DNA of 64,000 nt from Stratiolaelaps scimitus (GCA_019614645.1 JABWDB010000003.1:21103001-21167000), one strand, 5' to 3'; positions 23,501 to 36,279 are shown, counted from the stretch's first letter. The notes: generated by a model from the letters alone, not told the origin. Numbers and translations: made by a program.

Positions 23501-26500
23501 TTGTCCCGAGACTGTCACTGCTGCAATCTGTTTACAGCTGTAGTTGGTATTGCGCTCGACGACACAGCAGTAGCAAAGTTACTGGGAACACTGTGATTCT
23601 CAGTGTTTGATTATTGACAAATAAACATACGCAGTGCCACCGCCCGTTAAAGCCCGGACATGGTCGTGTGCCCGCGGTATGAGTGTCACAGGTAGAGCAA
23701 CCGTTGCAGAATCGGGAACATGACGGATAGTGCGACGTCTTGTGGCACCCGTCATCGCTGGTATATCCTGCGGTCTGTGGGCTACAAATAATCGTAATTG
23801 TGTGGCGTCTATCGTACGATTCTCTGGCCCCCCACCCCCGCTGAGCTCCCTAATAGTTAATTGCCAATAAAAAACAGAAAGATCAGACAACAACTGTATG
23901 GTTAGAGTCTGTGAATGAATATTCGTCTGTCGAACGTGGACAGCAATGGAAATAAGTGAATACGCGACATAATCATTCACTTGTGTCCCGGTTGAAGATG
24001 AGCGACTGATCTCAAAAACCAATAAAAATGGTTCTATTTTTTATCGTTTGCTGTTACTGCTGCTTATTAAGTCAATATACTGTACACGATAGACTGACGT
24101 TTATATTATTATTATTAGGGGTTCCGTATTTTCGGTCAATATTCAGCTCGCGCTGCGAAGTTCCGGGTTATACGGAGGTGTTCGCTTAGCTTAGTCATTT
24201 AAAAGGATCTCGCTAGTAAAGCTGTAGATTATTACATCGCTAAGGCCTGTAGCACATGTTTATATCTAGGAGACGTTTCAACAAATGTGCCTGTGGCTTG
24301 TTCTCACTTGTCATAAACAACGAAATAATGAATGATTCCATAGATCTTGGCCCTGACTGGTCAATTTTGGATAGTCAATAAATATACGCACAATATCTTG
24401 CTTCACATGGAGAGCCTGTACAAAGTGCAATTAACGTCCATAGACAACTTTAGAGTTAAAGATACAAATGTATACCTGATTATTGTATGAAAATCCATCC
24501 AGTGCTTTAATTATGCGCCACAACCGTACGAAGCCGACCTCGAACCATAACAGTACGAAATTAAAAATTGTATATGATATATTTAGTCACTTATGCATGG
24601 CTTATTTTCGGACGAATAGCAAGTAATGGCACAAATAAGAATGAAATCTATTTGCCTCTAAAATGGGGTACTTACGAAGGTGGCCACCTCCTGTCGGGGG
24701 TATGCTGCGGCCTTGAATTGAACTGATGCTGGAGGTCCATCTTCTTCATCGGGCGTGGTTGGTTTTGCCCCGTGTGAGATACGCGAGTTGAAGTTAAACG
24801 CCCCCACGACCGCAGTTGAACCGGCGAGAAGAGCCCAGCAGCCCACAAACAGAAGCGCCGATAATGCTGAACTTCGAGTCATGTTTGTTCAGCTCGGCGC
24901 CTGTTACTTCCAATGCTCTGCGATATTCGGATACGGTGTAGTGCTGCGCAACCGACAGGCCCTGAGCGGCTTGACGTGGACGAGCCGCTTAGACTCGGGA
25001 ACACCGTAGCGTGGTCAGCTCTGATAGACGATACCCTGTGTTGAGAACCCGTTTTCACGCAATGCAGAGCTGGAAAGTAATCAACGTCGAAGAAAGTGCT
25101 GTGCACTAATCTCCGTGCTGTTCACCGGATGGCGAGAGGGTTGCAACCAAGACCTCAAGCGCGTTGAGGCCGTCTCAAGCACTTGAGATGGTTACAGGAT
25201 GCGCGGAATGGGGGGCGGGGGGATAGCTTTTCTTCCTAACGTTTCTGACGAACAGGAAAAAGACAACGAACTCCAAGGTGTAACAACACCACTACTAGAT
25301 TCTGATATGCTGCGGGCGATGGTGGTTCTGGTGGGTCATGGTTTCATCGGGCATGGACATTCTGTCCTTTCCGTTGGGATGGATCATGGGGAGGTTTGCG
25401 GACGAGAGGGTCGCCACGCCACTGAATGAAGGCGCCACTGATTAAGCTGCTGATACCAATGGCCCTCGCCAGCTCGCTGAACAGTGTGTTCCACCCAGAT
25501 GATACAGTGATAGACAGGTATACACAGAGCTAGCCGGCTCTGCTAATGGACGTGCAGGCAGTCGAGCGAGCTGGCGAGCTCGCTCACTTACCAACAAGAA
25601 CAGTCACGGTGGAGGCGGCGATAGCAGGGTCTTGACGGGGTGAGTTGAACAAAAAAAAGTATAGGAAAGTGTCGGGGAGGTTGAGCGGCAACACCCGGAT
25701 GAACATGCAATCCGTGCAATGATCGGGTCTTCTCTGGCCGCTCCTTCAATTAATTAGCGGAGAGGCTGTTAAGGCGCCGAGGGCAGCACCGTTCGGGCGG
25801 ATGGCTCACCAGTTCTGCTTCGTAACACCACCACCATTATTATTATCACCGTTAGAACAGAGTAGCGGTGTAGTGTCCGTACACGCGAAGGTTGATGGTG
25901 ACCACCACTCATGGTGGACTAATGCTTGACGAAGATCGATAACACCTAGAGAGAGGGATAGATAGATCGCCTTGTCTGCTGTGCAAGGTACGTGTTCAAT
26001 GAGCGAACGATATTGGGTGCCGATCGTAGATACGAAATCATCCGAGTTGGCAGCGGCGAACGAGCCAGCCAGTCAGGGATCCATCCATTCAACGTTCCCA
26101 ATGCGTTCCTCCCTCTGACGACCCATTGCTGCGATCCCTGTGTGAAACGCCAGGAGAGTGGTATCACTACGATGTGTGTTGCGGTCGCCGCGGCCTAAAC
26201 TGGTGACGTTGATTGCTCCCATTTTGCGGAACGTTTGAAAACATTGGAAACATTTGATTTTTTTATTTCGAGCCTGTGATCGCAATTCTCGCTAGCCAGG
26301 AACACTGGGCGTGTGGAAGAATAACATGTGTGACCCTGATATTTCGGTCCATCCGTGCTGTGGGCTTCCAGGCACAACTAGATGACACGAAAGGCCTCTT
26401 GTACTCTGCGGAATCTGCGCGCGTCGTCGCAGACAGGGAGGCAAGGGCACTGCTTTCACGGCTACAGGCTGCACAGCTTGAGGCATCGCGTCAGAGGAGG

Positions 26501-28642
26501 GTTTCCTCGGACGGAGATGCCCAGGCCATCCAGGCTAGGCTGGAAGAGGATCTCAAACAGGTGCTTGAGGAGGTTGGTCAGGACGCACGGCAGCGGGCGG
26601 AGTTGGCGTTTCTACGAGCGGACAATGACCGTCTGCGAAAGATGCTTGCCAACAGCGAAAGTGAACTTGTTGGTGCTAAGCTGGCCGCCAAATATCTCGA
26701 CAAGGAATTGGCTGGAAGGTGGGTACAGTTCGAATGGTGGATACAAATGCTTTGATATTTCTCTGAGCCGTTATCACTCTCTGTCTGTCTCTTTCTCTTT
26801 TGTCCCTGCTGTTAGGTTAGGAAGACCTGTAGCGATTATGATAGTAGTTCGTCACTATTTTATGCCTATTTTATGCATTGCTTAAAAGTCAAAGGTTGGT
26901 GAACAAATAACAGATCATAGACCTCAACAAAGTCACGAGTTATCCAAGTTGTATGCAATGGTTGTTTGTGAGGTGTCTTAGCTAGCGGAGCGCTTTATTT
27001 ATTTTCCTGCAAGTGTAAATCGGAGTCGTATACAACTACGTGTCAATTGTAGAATTCAGCAAATCCAGCTACTTAATGGTAACCTGAAGCCGGCCGAACA
27101 AGACCGCCTCTGCACTCAGCTTCAATCAGAGATCCGTCTTCATCGACACAAGATGGTGATCCGCGCATGCAGGTAACTAGGCTGAATAATAACAATAATA
27201 ATATGATTATTATTGTTTAAGACATTTTGAATTGATCATTAACCACCGCCATGTACGTGTATGCCACGTGAATGAATATAAAGCCTCAATGCGTTTCATT
27301 TATTTTCAATATCTGCCTACCGGATTCAGAGCTCGACTAGATCGGCAGGCTTTGGAAGAGGAGCGCACTCGGACGGCCAGGATGCCCCCGTCAGGGGAGC
27401 CCCGCAGGGTTGTTATCTACAAGGCTCATAATGAGGGACTCGGCATTTCAATCACTGTGAGTTTCCTTTGTGAATGAATACATATGAAACTATCGATTGT
27501 GTCATGGAGCACAAGAACCCTTACGAGCTGGTCGTAATACTATTGTAGAGTCTATCCGTAATCATAAATACAATTCGTAGAGAAGCGCCAACAACAAATA
27601 CCCGACCAACTAACGGCGTTGACTGCGGGCCGATATTCTAGGGTGGCAGAGAACACAGGGTTCCGATCGTTGTGAGCGAAGTTCATCCGCACATGGCGGC
27701 ATGGCGTTCAAGTCAACTGTTCGTCGGAGACGCCATCTTAGCTGTTAATGATATTGACATTCGCCAGTGCTTGCACGACGAGGCCGTCGAGATATTAAGC
27801 CGCCAGGAAGGTAGCGTCGAGCTTAACCTGCTCTGGATTGATGAACACCCAGACAAGGCCGCACAGGACCAGGAAGCTCGCACAGAAGCGCATGACGCTA
27901 TGATGAAGTACGTTCAGATTGTCTTTTTCTTTTCATGTCAGAATATCCAACAACCAACTGACCAACTGAAAAAAAAAGGAAGCACCTCGAGAGAGACGGT
28001 TCATTGTCGTGGACGCATCGATATGACGCTCCAGCGGAGAAATGTTCAAGAGGAGAAATTAAGCGTTTTTATTTTTCATGTGTGCTATGTATGCTGTTAG
28101 TAATATTAGGTCGATTGAACTTGACGTGGATGGAGAACCTTCAAGAGTTTCGTTTCGTCGAAGTGAAGCTTAGATCGAAGCGTACAGATAGTTTCAGAAT
28201 TGCCCTAGTGTAGAACAACGCGGCACCCGTTGTCACTTCGCTATATCACGGCTTCTAACAGCGGCAGTGTGCTTTCCACAGGTATCACTTTTTCTTGCCA
28301 AAGGATCTAGCCGGCGGCGATGGCGCCGAAGTCATCGAGGAGAATGGGTACGTTGGAGACAACTGCAAATAATTAAAAATTGCTACTTTTCAGATTTAAC
28401 TCAGAGATTTTATTAGCGCTCCGCCAAACGAGAGGTCCGCGATAAATGCTACTGCTGTCACATTCACGCACACACACCCAAATCTCAACCCGAATTGCCC
28501 ACTGTACATACGACTGATTATTATATTCGGCAGCTGATAAAAAAATGTCGCTACGCAGTTGTTTGGTTTAGGCAAGAAGCAATATATTTATGTGCGCCGC
28601 GAAACATTAAACAATTCGTGTTAAAATACTGAACAATTCGTG

Positions 28643-28673
<31 letters not shown>

Positions 28674-28781
28674 GCATATATATATTTCTCGAGCAGGTCA
28701 ATCGCGTCCCAGGACACCAAGTCCTCGTCACCGAAGACGGACGCCTCCGTGAAGGGCAGTGATTCGGGTTCTCTCGACTGA
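15081..28781 (+). CDS. GOPC: Golgi-associated PDZ and coiled-coil motif-containing protein (PIST/CAL)
   Basis: Eight exons with matching phases, 15081-15167, 17261-17416, 26372-26718, 27053-27172, 27330-27456, 27642-27907, 28282-28347 and 28697-28781, encode 417 residues (human about 460). Exon 1 has [11 protein letters not shown], close to the vertebrate WLEVLEKEFDK. Exons 3-4 form the coiled coil, with the family hallmark [13 protein letters not shown] and then [14 protein letters not shown]. Exons 5-6 form a single PDZ domain (about 262-346): carboxylate-binding loop GLGIS (273-277), then [14 protein letters not shown]. The C-terminus is Ser/Lys-rich, ending SGSLD. GOPC is a trans-Golgi scaffold that binds Rho/Rab GTPases, syntaxin-6 and PDZ ligands, and controls sorting or lysosomal turnover of membrane proteins. 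Intron 2 (17417-26371) contains a complete opposite-strand gene. Orthology is secure; start and end are supported by similarity. Confidence 0.93.
16071..16155 (+). repeat. SINE-like element, copy 2 (body only)
   Basis: From GTCCTATGAAGC, through GTTGTACCGTGGAC, to GCTGTGGGTCAG, this matches the body of the element at 12577-12655 with small gaps. No B-box block is seen upstream, so it may be 5'-truncated. It lies in GOPC intron 1. Confidence 0.5.
17467..17497. repeat. (TA)n microsatellite
   Basis: A pure TA run of about 31 bases begins 50 bases after the donor of GOPC exon 2. Confidence 0.9.
18510..24882 (-). CDS. Secreted coiled-coil protein, unassigned family, nested inside GOPC intron 2
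   Basis: Nine minus-strand exons join in phase: 24882-24676, 22274-22095, 21417-21206, 20983-20822, 20582-20429, 20317-20211, 19812-19677, 19443-19160 and 18654-18510. They encode 528 residues. Residues 1-28 are a clear signal peptide ([21 protein letters not shown]). Residues 30-70 are low-complexity and acidic. From about 70 to 450 the protein is heptad-like and charged, e.g. [16 protein letters not shown] and [12 protein letters not shown], so long coiled coils are expected. Cys266, Cys310 and Cys383 could crosslink strands. Asn257, Asn270, Asn299 and Asn411 are possible glycosylation sites. A Gly/Asn-rich stretch (about 438-478) and a Pro-rich tail follow; no fibrinogen, lectin or other globular domain is visible. 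Phase rules decided the exon-3 donor (AAAG/GTTAAA) and the exon-8 donor (CTAG/GTACC). I do not recognise the family; an extracellular matrix, cuticle or immune-lectin-stalk relative is possible. Confidence 0.85.
18998..19053. repeat. Compound trinucleotide repeat (CAA/CAG/AAG)
   Basis: A run of CAA, then CAG, then AAG triplets lies in intron 8 of the nested coiled-coil gene. In that gene's sense it is a CTT/CTG/TTG tract and is pyrimidine/G-rich. It is not in the coding frame of either gene. Confidence 0.8.
21639..21663. repeat. (TC)n microsatellite
   Basis: A short TC run between exons 2 and 3 of the nested gene, and so also within GOPC intron 2. No gene-like frame surrounds it. Confidence 0.8.
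24883..26371. other. 5' flank of the nested gene, within GOPC intron 2
   Basis: This stretch must contain the promoter of the minus-strand nested gene. It is more GC-rich than most of the intron and holds several short palindromes: 25153-25169 (CCTCAA...TTGAGG), 25173-25188 (TCTCAAG-CA-CTTGAGA), and 9-bp arms near 25564-25584 (GAGCGAGCT...AGCTCGCTC). I see no further coding exon; frames at 25199-25429 and 25946-26198 look random. Confidence 0.4.
28643..28673. repeat. (TC)n tract serving GOPC intron 7 acceptor region
   Basis: The TC run, followed by TATATATTTCTCGAGCAG, ends at the acceptor of the last GOPC exon (28697). It may serve as a polypyrimidine tract, so its length could affect splicing of the final exon. 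Confidence 0.7.
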
Positions 28782-30451
28782 GTAAACCCTGTCCCCCCCC
28801 AAATGCAATCAATTGGAGCAGCGGAAAGCACACTAAAGTAAAGGACTGCTGATGTCAATCGTGCACGAATGGACACCATTATCGTTGAGGATCAACGAAA
28901 GACGAGACATACGTGCGAGAAAATAAGACCTGAAACAGACAGAGTGACTCACAAACACTGCTTGTTCTTGTTGTGGCATATTGCACCACAGAGACTGAGA
29001 TCCACGTGTATTCTTTATATAATCACTAAATAGTTCGATAGTATGATCCTTGCGACTTCTAGCCGCTCCATCTCAGAGCATCTCTCACGCTGTGAGGCGC
29101 GCACCGAGACGATGACAGTTTACTGACGGTCAATAATATCCGTAGCAGTAGCCGTTGTAGCAACTGTAGTATTCTACTAATGGTCGAAGTAGTGCTAGGT
29201 GTCGTCAACTCGCAACAGGAGATCCCGTTTGCATGCGGACAACATCAGGGGATGAGCTTTCTCTAGTGTTCGGAATCGTGCAATCCCTGGCCGCTGGTAC
29301 AGCACACACACATACCAACATACATACAGAGATCGGGAGCTTTTAGTGCGTTGTCGATTAATGGCGAAATCTCCAGTGGCACAGAGCATCTCGGCATTTG
29401 TGCTACGTAGCCGTCCTTTGATGACACGATGGTACGAGTCGGCTTTTATTCGCTCAATAGCGTTCGCTTCGATTTCCGTTCACTCCACATGGACGACGTT
29501 TCCGGAAAGTCGGATGCCGTTAATTAACGCTCGGTGGGGCGGGCGACATTGGAAACCCGTCAGTATCTAGTGGATATGGCGACAAGGTACCTCTCCACTG
29601 GAATTTTGATTATTCAACAAAAATGCGACAAACATAGATGTGTACACATTTCTGAAGATGCTGGTGAATCACAGGTCTAATATATACAAACATATACATA
29701 TAGACACATATATATATATATGGAGATGTTGACGTGAATTACTGTAATGGTGTTTGAGAACCATACAAGAAGTTGAAAGGACGATTGGAAATGGTATTAA
29801 TACATACTATAAAACAATATAACCCCTCTCGTCCGCACAACAGAGGTATGTTGTGTGGTACATCGTGTAGCGGGACAAAGATTCAAGCAAACAACTAATT
29901 ACATGTAGCATTCGTTCGACACGAGTAGAGCCTAACTCGCGGGAAAATGTTTATCATCGTTAGCAATGGATACCGACCATTGTACTTTGCTGGTGATTTC
30001 TTGCGAATGGGAGTCTACGATGAGACTAGATGCTCCTCAGCAGAGAGGTGGCGATTCCATTCAGGACGATTGCGCTAGGCGCAAAGCAAGGTGACTGTAT
30101 ATTTCTTTTAGTCATGACGATAAGTGGAAACGATTGACACATTATTGTTGTAAATAAAGGCATGTTAATATCGCCTATTCAAATAAAATAGAGATCATCC
30201 TTCGGGATGTTATTGTAAATAAAGGAAATATATTTACTGGTGAATGTCAACTGCCCCGTGTTGTAAGTGGACACACATATAGAGCAGTAGTTATAGTTAT
30301 CTCACTGCAGGTAGCGAATACATAGTTAACTGATACTGGTTCCCTTACGTGTCCAAGCAATTCACTTCTCTGGTGGTCGTCCGCGCGTTTGAAGAAAACT
30401 TCCTCCTCTCGTTCTCTCTCTGAAAAAAAGGTGTTCAGTTCATTCGTTCTC

Positions 30452-30500
30452 TAGGGGTGAGCGTCTTGGACACCCAGACAGGAGGGACATATACATATGG
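30452..30500 (+). repeat. tRNA-like repeat fragment, second copy
   Basis: The block GGTGAGCGTCTT, a variable 12-base spacer, AGAC and GGAGGGACATA match the element at 4646-4682 in order and spacing. The B-box part is not preserved. It is probably a decayed copy of the same SINE-like family. Confidence 0.4.
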
Positions 30501-33202
30501 TTTGGGACAGATTTATCTCATATATATATATATATATGAAGGGCGTCGGCAATGACCGAAGCATAAATCCCCCTAAAAACCAGCGCCCAAGATTTTATCA
30601 GGAACAAGATAAACTAAACACTGAAGAACACTCTGCTGAAGTCTTCCGCGTTTGGCAGAATTTCCGGACACTCGAAGAAAACAACTTGAGACACACTGTT
30701 GTACAAATGAATCATTCTATCCCATACATAAGGGGAAGCAGGGAGAATAAGGGAACGATTTATACAACAGGGGACAGGAAGATGTACCTTACTCCATCTT
30801 GATAGTTAGCAGGTCGGGTGATAGCTGATGCCAAGCGATAGATGAGGCGACCGCATTCGTGTAGGCCGATCAACATCCGAGTCATATAACACCTTAGAAA
30901 GTTCGTTTGTGTTTGTGAGTAGTCTATGTTCATTCAAATTTAATTATTGAGTGTACTTCTCTAAGTTCCTGGCAACAAAATAACTGTAAAAGGGTACCAA
31001 TAAAGAATAGGCTAGAGAGCTCTATCGTCTAGTTCATTTCTATCTGTGCGTTGACATGAAGCTAACTGAAGACTTCGGTTTGCAGGCGTTTGTCTCAGTG
31101 CTTAGAGCATTTTTTCCAAATCTCATAGAGGTCTCGAAAATGAGTATTCGTTAACACTGCAATGTTGGTACGTACAGGGTTAAATCTCGACACGACCTCA
31201 TTTACGCAACAAGTCTACCTCTCAACTGCGAGGTCGTTCTTCCTATTTGTTATTATATTATTCGTGTGCAACAACGAGTGATACTGAACAGCGGCTGGAG
31301 CTCTCGAGCTTCACTTTTCAACAGAGATACATACACATGTTCATTCCTTTTCCCCAAAAATATATTTTCTTCCAAAAGAAAAACGTGTGAATCGTTAAAG
31401 AAAAATTGCACATAGGTCATAATGATTTATTCGTTATCAATCCTTCTCAATCTCTCTCTCTCTCATCGCACTCTATCTCAGCGTTCTCCTGGCTCTCTCT
31501 CTTTCTCTCAGTCTCTGTTGCGTTCTAACATCCGTTCTGATACGGTTCCATCTCAGAAGTTCATTATCGGTAAACTTCTTCCCGCGCCCCTTCCTTGATT
31601 GGTCAACCCCCTTTCATTAGTCTGTATTTCGTCATCATCCGCGTCATTTAATTGTTCTTCGCAACAATCCAACAAGCATACACACACACATCAGAGCACT
31701 ATAGATAATGTACACAACACTAGCCTTGCTGCTGAGCCCATTGTCAACAGAGCATATCGCTCCTTTCAGCCTGCAGCAGCAACAGCGGATCCGTCATTGC
31801 CACTGCAGATTATTATATCCACCTACGGCACCCTCTGCTGCTGTTGCTGCTGCTGTGATACCGTCGTGATGTCAATGGCGTTGCACCGGTTTGAGTTCAT
31901 TTAATTAGCGTCACTGAAAGTTGTACACCATTACTGCACCCATTGATTGGACCCAGCGATGATTACCCATTCTCGTACCCCGTATAGCAGTTTTTCGAAA
32001 CGTGCTAAGCACTCTCGTTCAACCAGTCTCCCCAGCCTTCCCGCAAGCGTTAGCCTCGCTGCCAACAACTGCTATTCGTGCCTTGTTCCCCATCTTCGTT
32101 AGACAAAATCGTAGATAGACAAACCTTCTAATATCCTAGATGAGCCCCCAACTCGTATTGCCTTTCGTATTTTGCTTAGAGCGTCGTCGCTCGAGAGCAT
32201 CGCCGCATAGCGAAGATCCTCTCCCGTCTGTACCACACGTTTTGACGGCGCGCTTCTAGATACTGTTTAGGACACATGCCCGCACCGAAGGGAGGTGGTC
32301 CATTCTTCTCCATTTATAGTTGTCCCCACCGTGTGCTCTCTCATCATCAGATATTGTCATAACTAATCAGTCTTTCTGCTTATACTACGGAGTATATATA
32401 CAATTGTGGGTCAACAAGTCGCCCGAACGTACACCATCCACATAAAATCATCCTGTCCTCACTCTGTGGCAGAATTTTGCAGTCGGTTTCATCAATGACA
32501 GTAATAACGTTACTAACGGCAACATGCGAACGCGTCATTTATATCTCTCTATGAATTATCTCAATGGTAATGTCACCGGTGTCGTCACCGTAGTTGCGGC
32601 AGCAATAGTACATCTGCTACTTTTGACTCCAAATGATGATAATATACGAATTACAATAGCTAAACTAGCCGCCCCCAATGGCGCGCTCACTCTTTGTCAC
32701 AACGTCTGCATCATAGAGCTGTCCTCATAATCGCCTGTTCCTTTGAGAGGCTGGCTGGCCAGCTGGCAGGCACACGCCACAGTCAAATTCATTCCAATTT
32801 ACTTCGAACCTATAGGATATGATAGTCCACATTGTCGCTGACGGCTCCTTCGTTCAATGTATTTAACAAGAGAGGAACAACGCCAATTTCACCTCATGTC
32901 CTAAACGTTTCTGTCTTAGAGTGTCCATTGCAATCTCCTCCTGTGAAGTGTTACCGGGCTACGCTGTCTCGTTCGGGAGGGTGGAGGGTCCGGACAACTC
33001 TATTCAAATGCAGTTTTTCCTTTATACAGCACACACACGCACACACATGAGTGGTGGGCACTGCCTGGTTTCTATAACCATTCTTCAGCGTTCCGCTGAT
33101 TCAGTCGTCTTTCTCCTCTCGAGGTGGATGGGCAATGAACAACCTCGTCGGCTACAACGTCACACGAACCTGCTGCCTCGCCCCATTCTCTATCTGTACT
33201 CC

Positions 33203-33229
33203 ATATATATATATATATATATATATATT
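33203..33229. repeat. (TA)n microsatellite
   Basis: A pure TA run of about 27 bases in intergenic DNA. Confidence 0.9.
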
Positions 33230-34195
33230 TAGGCTACTTTAAATTGTCATGTAATTAGAAGAGGTCTGTCCGTTCCGCCGTCCAGGCATGATTATATTGT
33301 TCCATGTTTCTGGCGACAACTGTTCGGTTCTTCTATACGGCTCTATCATATTGTATTTCATAGCAGTTCGTCGATGTCGGCCTGTGTCTGTCGTCGAATG
33401 GCAGACTGTCCATTACTGACTAAATGAGTCGATTCCCTCAGCAGTGATTTTATAATTCGTTGCGTTACTATTACTATATCATCATCAGTCACCTCAATGG
33501 ATGGAGCAGATCTCGCAGATCCTAACTAGTGTTCGCACTTCGTTTGAGATTAGCGTTGATCCGTGGGGCATCGTCAACAACAATCATTCAGCATTGTAAA
33601 TATGTATATATATATATATGTTATAGACTGTCGTCTTACATAGCACTACCACTATTTGAGTTTGATTTTCGCTTGTCCTGTCTGCGTTTCAAGTTCAGTT
33701 GTTGTCTCATGAGACTTATTCACCGTATTCGTTGATATTTTCACAGACAACAAACAACCTATATAAGCCGTGTAGATATCGCGCGGCTGTGAGTGTACGC
33801 GTTTGTATCCGTTCCCGGCCGTGCTGGTTTAAATCTCGGTTGAATTTCACCGTAGAAGAACTCTCGGACTATCTATAAAATCACTGGATAGTGATTTTTC
33901 GCGTTGTCTGTGATAGGAGGAAGCGCATAGCAGTCTCATGATGTGGATGAAACGTATGTTTGTGTATATGTGTGTCACAATGTGATTGCAGTTGTGTATA
34001 TTTGACGGATTTGGTTGACTTCCGAACCTCGGCATTATAGGGTAGGCGGCGTCCGTGCGGGAACGTCCTCGTCATCGACGATTTTTGTTTCTCTCGTTCG
34101 ACTCGCATTTCGCGTACCCTCATTGTCCCACTTGGCCACGCGTGACCACACACGCTCAGAGAAGTGAACGAATCTCGCGATGACTACTGGACCGG

Positions 34196-36279
34196 TCACG
34201 TGATCAGGTGATTGGGCGCATCCGCGAACATGTACTTGAGGTTGTACGCCTCGGCGACAAGCAGCGTAATCTCGGCATCACCCCATTTCGACGTCGGCAA
34301 ATTCTGCAGCAGCAGCATCAGGCCTTGAAAGTCACGCTCCCGCAGGAGCTCCTTTGAGAAGTGCTTGAGGAAGGCGGCACACACGTACAAATGAAACACC
34401 GAGAAGCCGCTGTCGCCCTCTGCGAGATAGGTGTCCCACAAACGGACGGTACAACGAAGCGGGAGTTCGCGCATCAGCAGATTGTTCATCCACCTGAACG
34501 TGAACTGAAGAAACTCGATGGCGTGTACCTCGAGGTGGTCGAAAAGTGGCCGATCGACCCGCTGCATGAGCATTCGAAGGGTGCCCACCTTCGCCTGGAT
34601 GCCGGGCTGCGCGAACGTGTAGTTGTCCTGAATGCCGTCTAATAGCTTCGACATGCACCAGTACGAGTCGGCTTCAATCTGCCGAAGATCGGCGGACGCC
34701 AGTCGGGCAACATCGTAGACCTCGACGTCTTCGTGCGCCGGCGCCAGCTCACAGAGAAATACCACGAAGAATGGCGTCACCAGATCGTTCATACCTTGCA
34801 CGTAGCCCGATGCCGGGTGTCGTATACTCCAAATGTACAAGATGCGCTCAAAGATCAGCTGAACCTGTACAATTAGTGAACAAACAACGAAAGAAAAAAA
34901 CCACCGTGTAAATTCACATACTTCTGCGTTTCGGAACGGGGTGCCAACTAATTTCGAACGATTTGTGAGCAATGCAATGAACACGGGGCTGTTAAACGTC
35001 ACCAATTGCCTACGCTGATTACAACCATAGCTGGGGATATATTTCCAAGCGCCATCATATGTACTTTCCAGGTTTAGCTACCAACACGTGACAAGTACCT
35101 GAATTGAAAAATCAAAGGAAACCAGTTTTTCTTTTTTTTATCAACCGTGCAGATGCGCTATTATAATCGTACGATGAAAATACATTATTCGTAGTTTGTC
35201 TTCGTTCTACGGTGGCTCGTGCCAATAACAGCTGCAAAAACGTGTGTAGACGCATTATCGGTGGACACACAGAGCACTGAGCGAGGTTTTTTCCCACGGA
35301 ACGCCGAATCGCAATTATAATCAGTGTATAGTAATTACGAAAATGACTACTCGCAAACGTGGTCTGGCGGCTGTCATCCGCGTAACGATACTGTTGCCTA
35401 CTCAACATCGCTGCCGCCTAATGTCGCCTAAAGCTCCTAATAACATCCCGGTTATTTCGCATATTAATCCTGAAGTCTGTCAACGTCAATCATCGTTATA
35501 TAGGCCGTCACATAGCCGAGTAGCGACGCAACGTTCAACCGCTCCCCATCGACTCGTATACGACCGCTTAAGCAGCAATGAATATTGTATTTGCTAAGGG
35601 TGACCTATTTCGTACTGCCCGTCTTTCGGCACACTCTACGATGATACGAATAGATTCGATACCTGTGTGACGAACGGATGAGTGGTTCGTCAGATTATGA
35701 ATAGATAAATTACCTGTTTATCTAAATAGTGCCGCCGCCGCCGCCACCACCCACAAGCAACAAATGCACGCGAGTCAAATGGCACGAAAATAAATACAAC
35801 ACGAATCTCATTACGCAAATGACGAAAACGGTCGAGAGTATCTCTGGTTATCACGATCGACACAAGTGTTCATCAGCTTCGCAAGGCGTATTTGCTACAG
35901 CGTGTTTGCATGCTTCCGATGTTGCCTTACCGTTGGCTGCTGAAAGAGTGGAACCAGTGGCGACATTCGGGGGATATCAATGTGGATCTGCCGATATGTC
36001 TCCTGATGCATTTGATCTTCGGAACGGTTGTCATAGTACTGTCGTACGAACCCGAAGTATTCCTCGCCCTTCCGATCGAGGACTGCGCGCCGGCGTTCTG
36101 CATTCGCTGGAAGGTAGCCCTGCAGCGCGTCGGGGGAGGAAATGTAAAATCCAAAGCATAACAGTAATGTCCGATTAATTTAACAACGTCTGCAGTAGGA
36201 TGGACTCATATATATATATATATTATATATATATATATATGAGTCCATCCTATATATATATATATAGGATGGACTATAT

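Larger units (their letters stand above)
28782..34195. other. Convergent intergenic region between GOPC and TBC1D22
   Basis: The left part is GOPC 3' UTR and the right end is TBC1D22 3' UTR (minus strand). I find no family-like frame in 5.4 kb. The contents are a tRNA-like repeat fragment near 30456-30492, short (TA)n runs near 29708-29721 and 30521-30537, TC-rich DNA at 31450-31510, and a (TA)n run at 33203-33229. The frame at 30497-30802 begins in repeat sequence and has no motif. Confidence 0.5.

Noticed and set aside
23600..24022. 140-codon minus frame between exons 1 and 2 of the nested gene
   Set aside because: No family resemblance, and exons 1 and 2 of the nested gene already join in phase without it.
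34361..34642. Plus-strand 93-codon frame over the TBC1D22 last exon
   Set aside because: It is the antisense shadow of the strongly conserved TBC domain.
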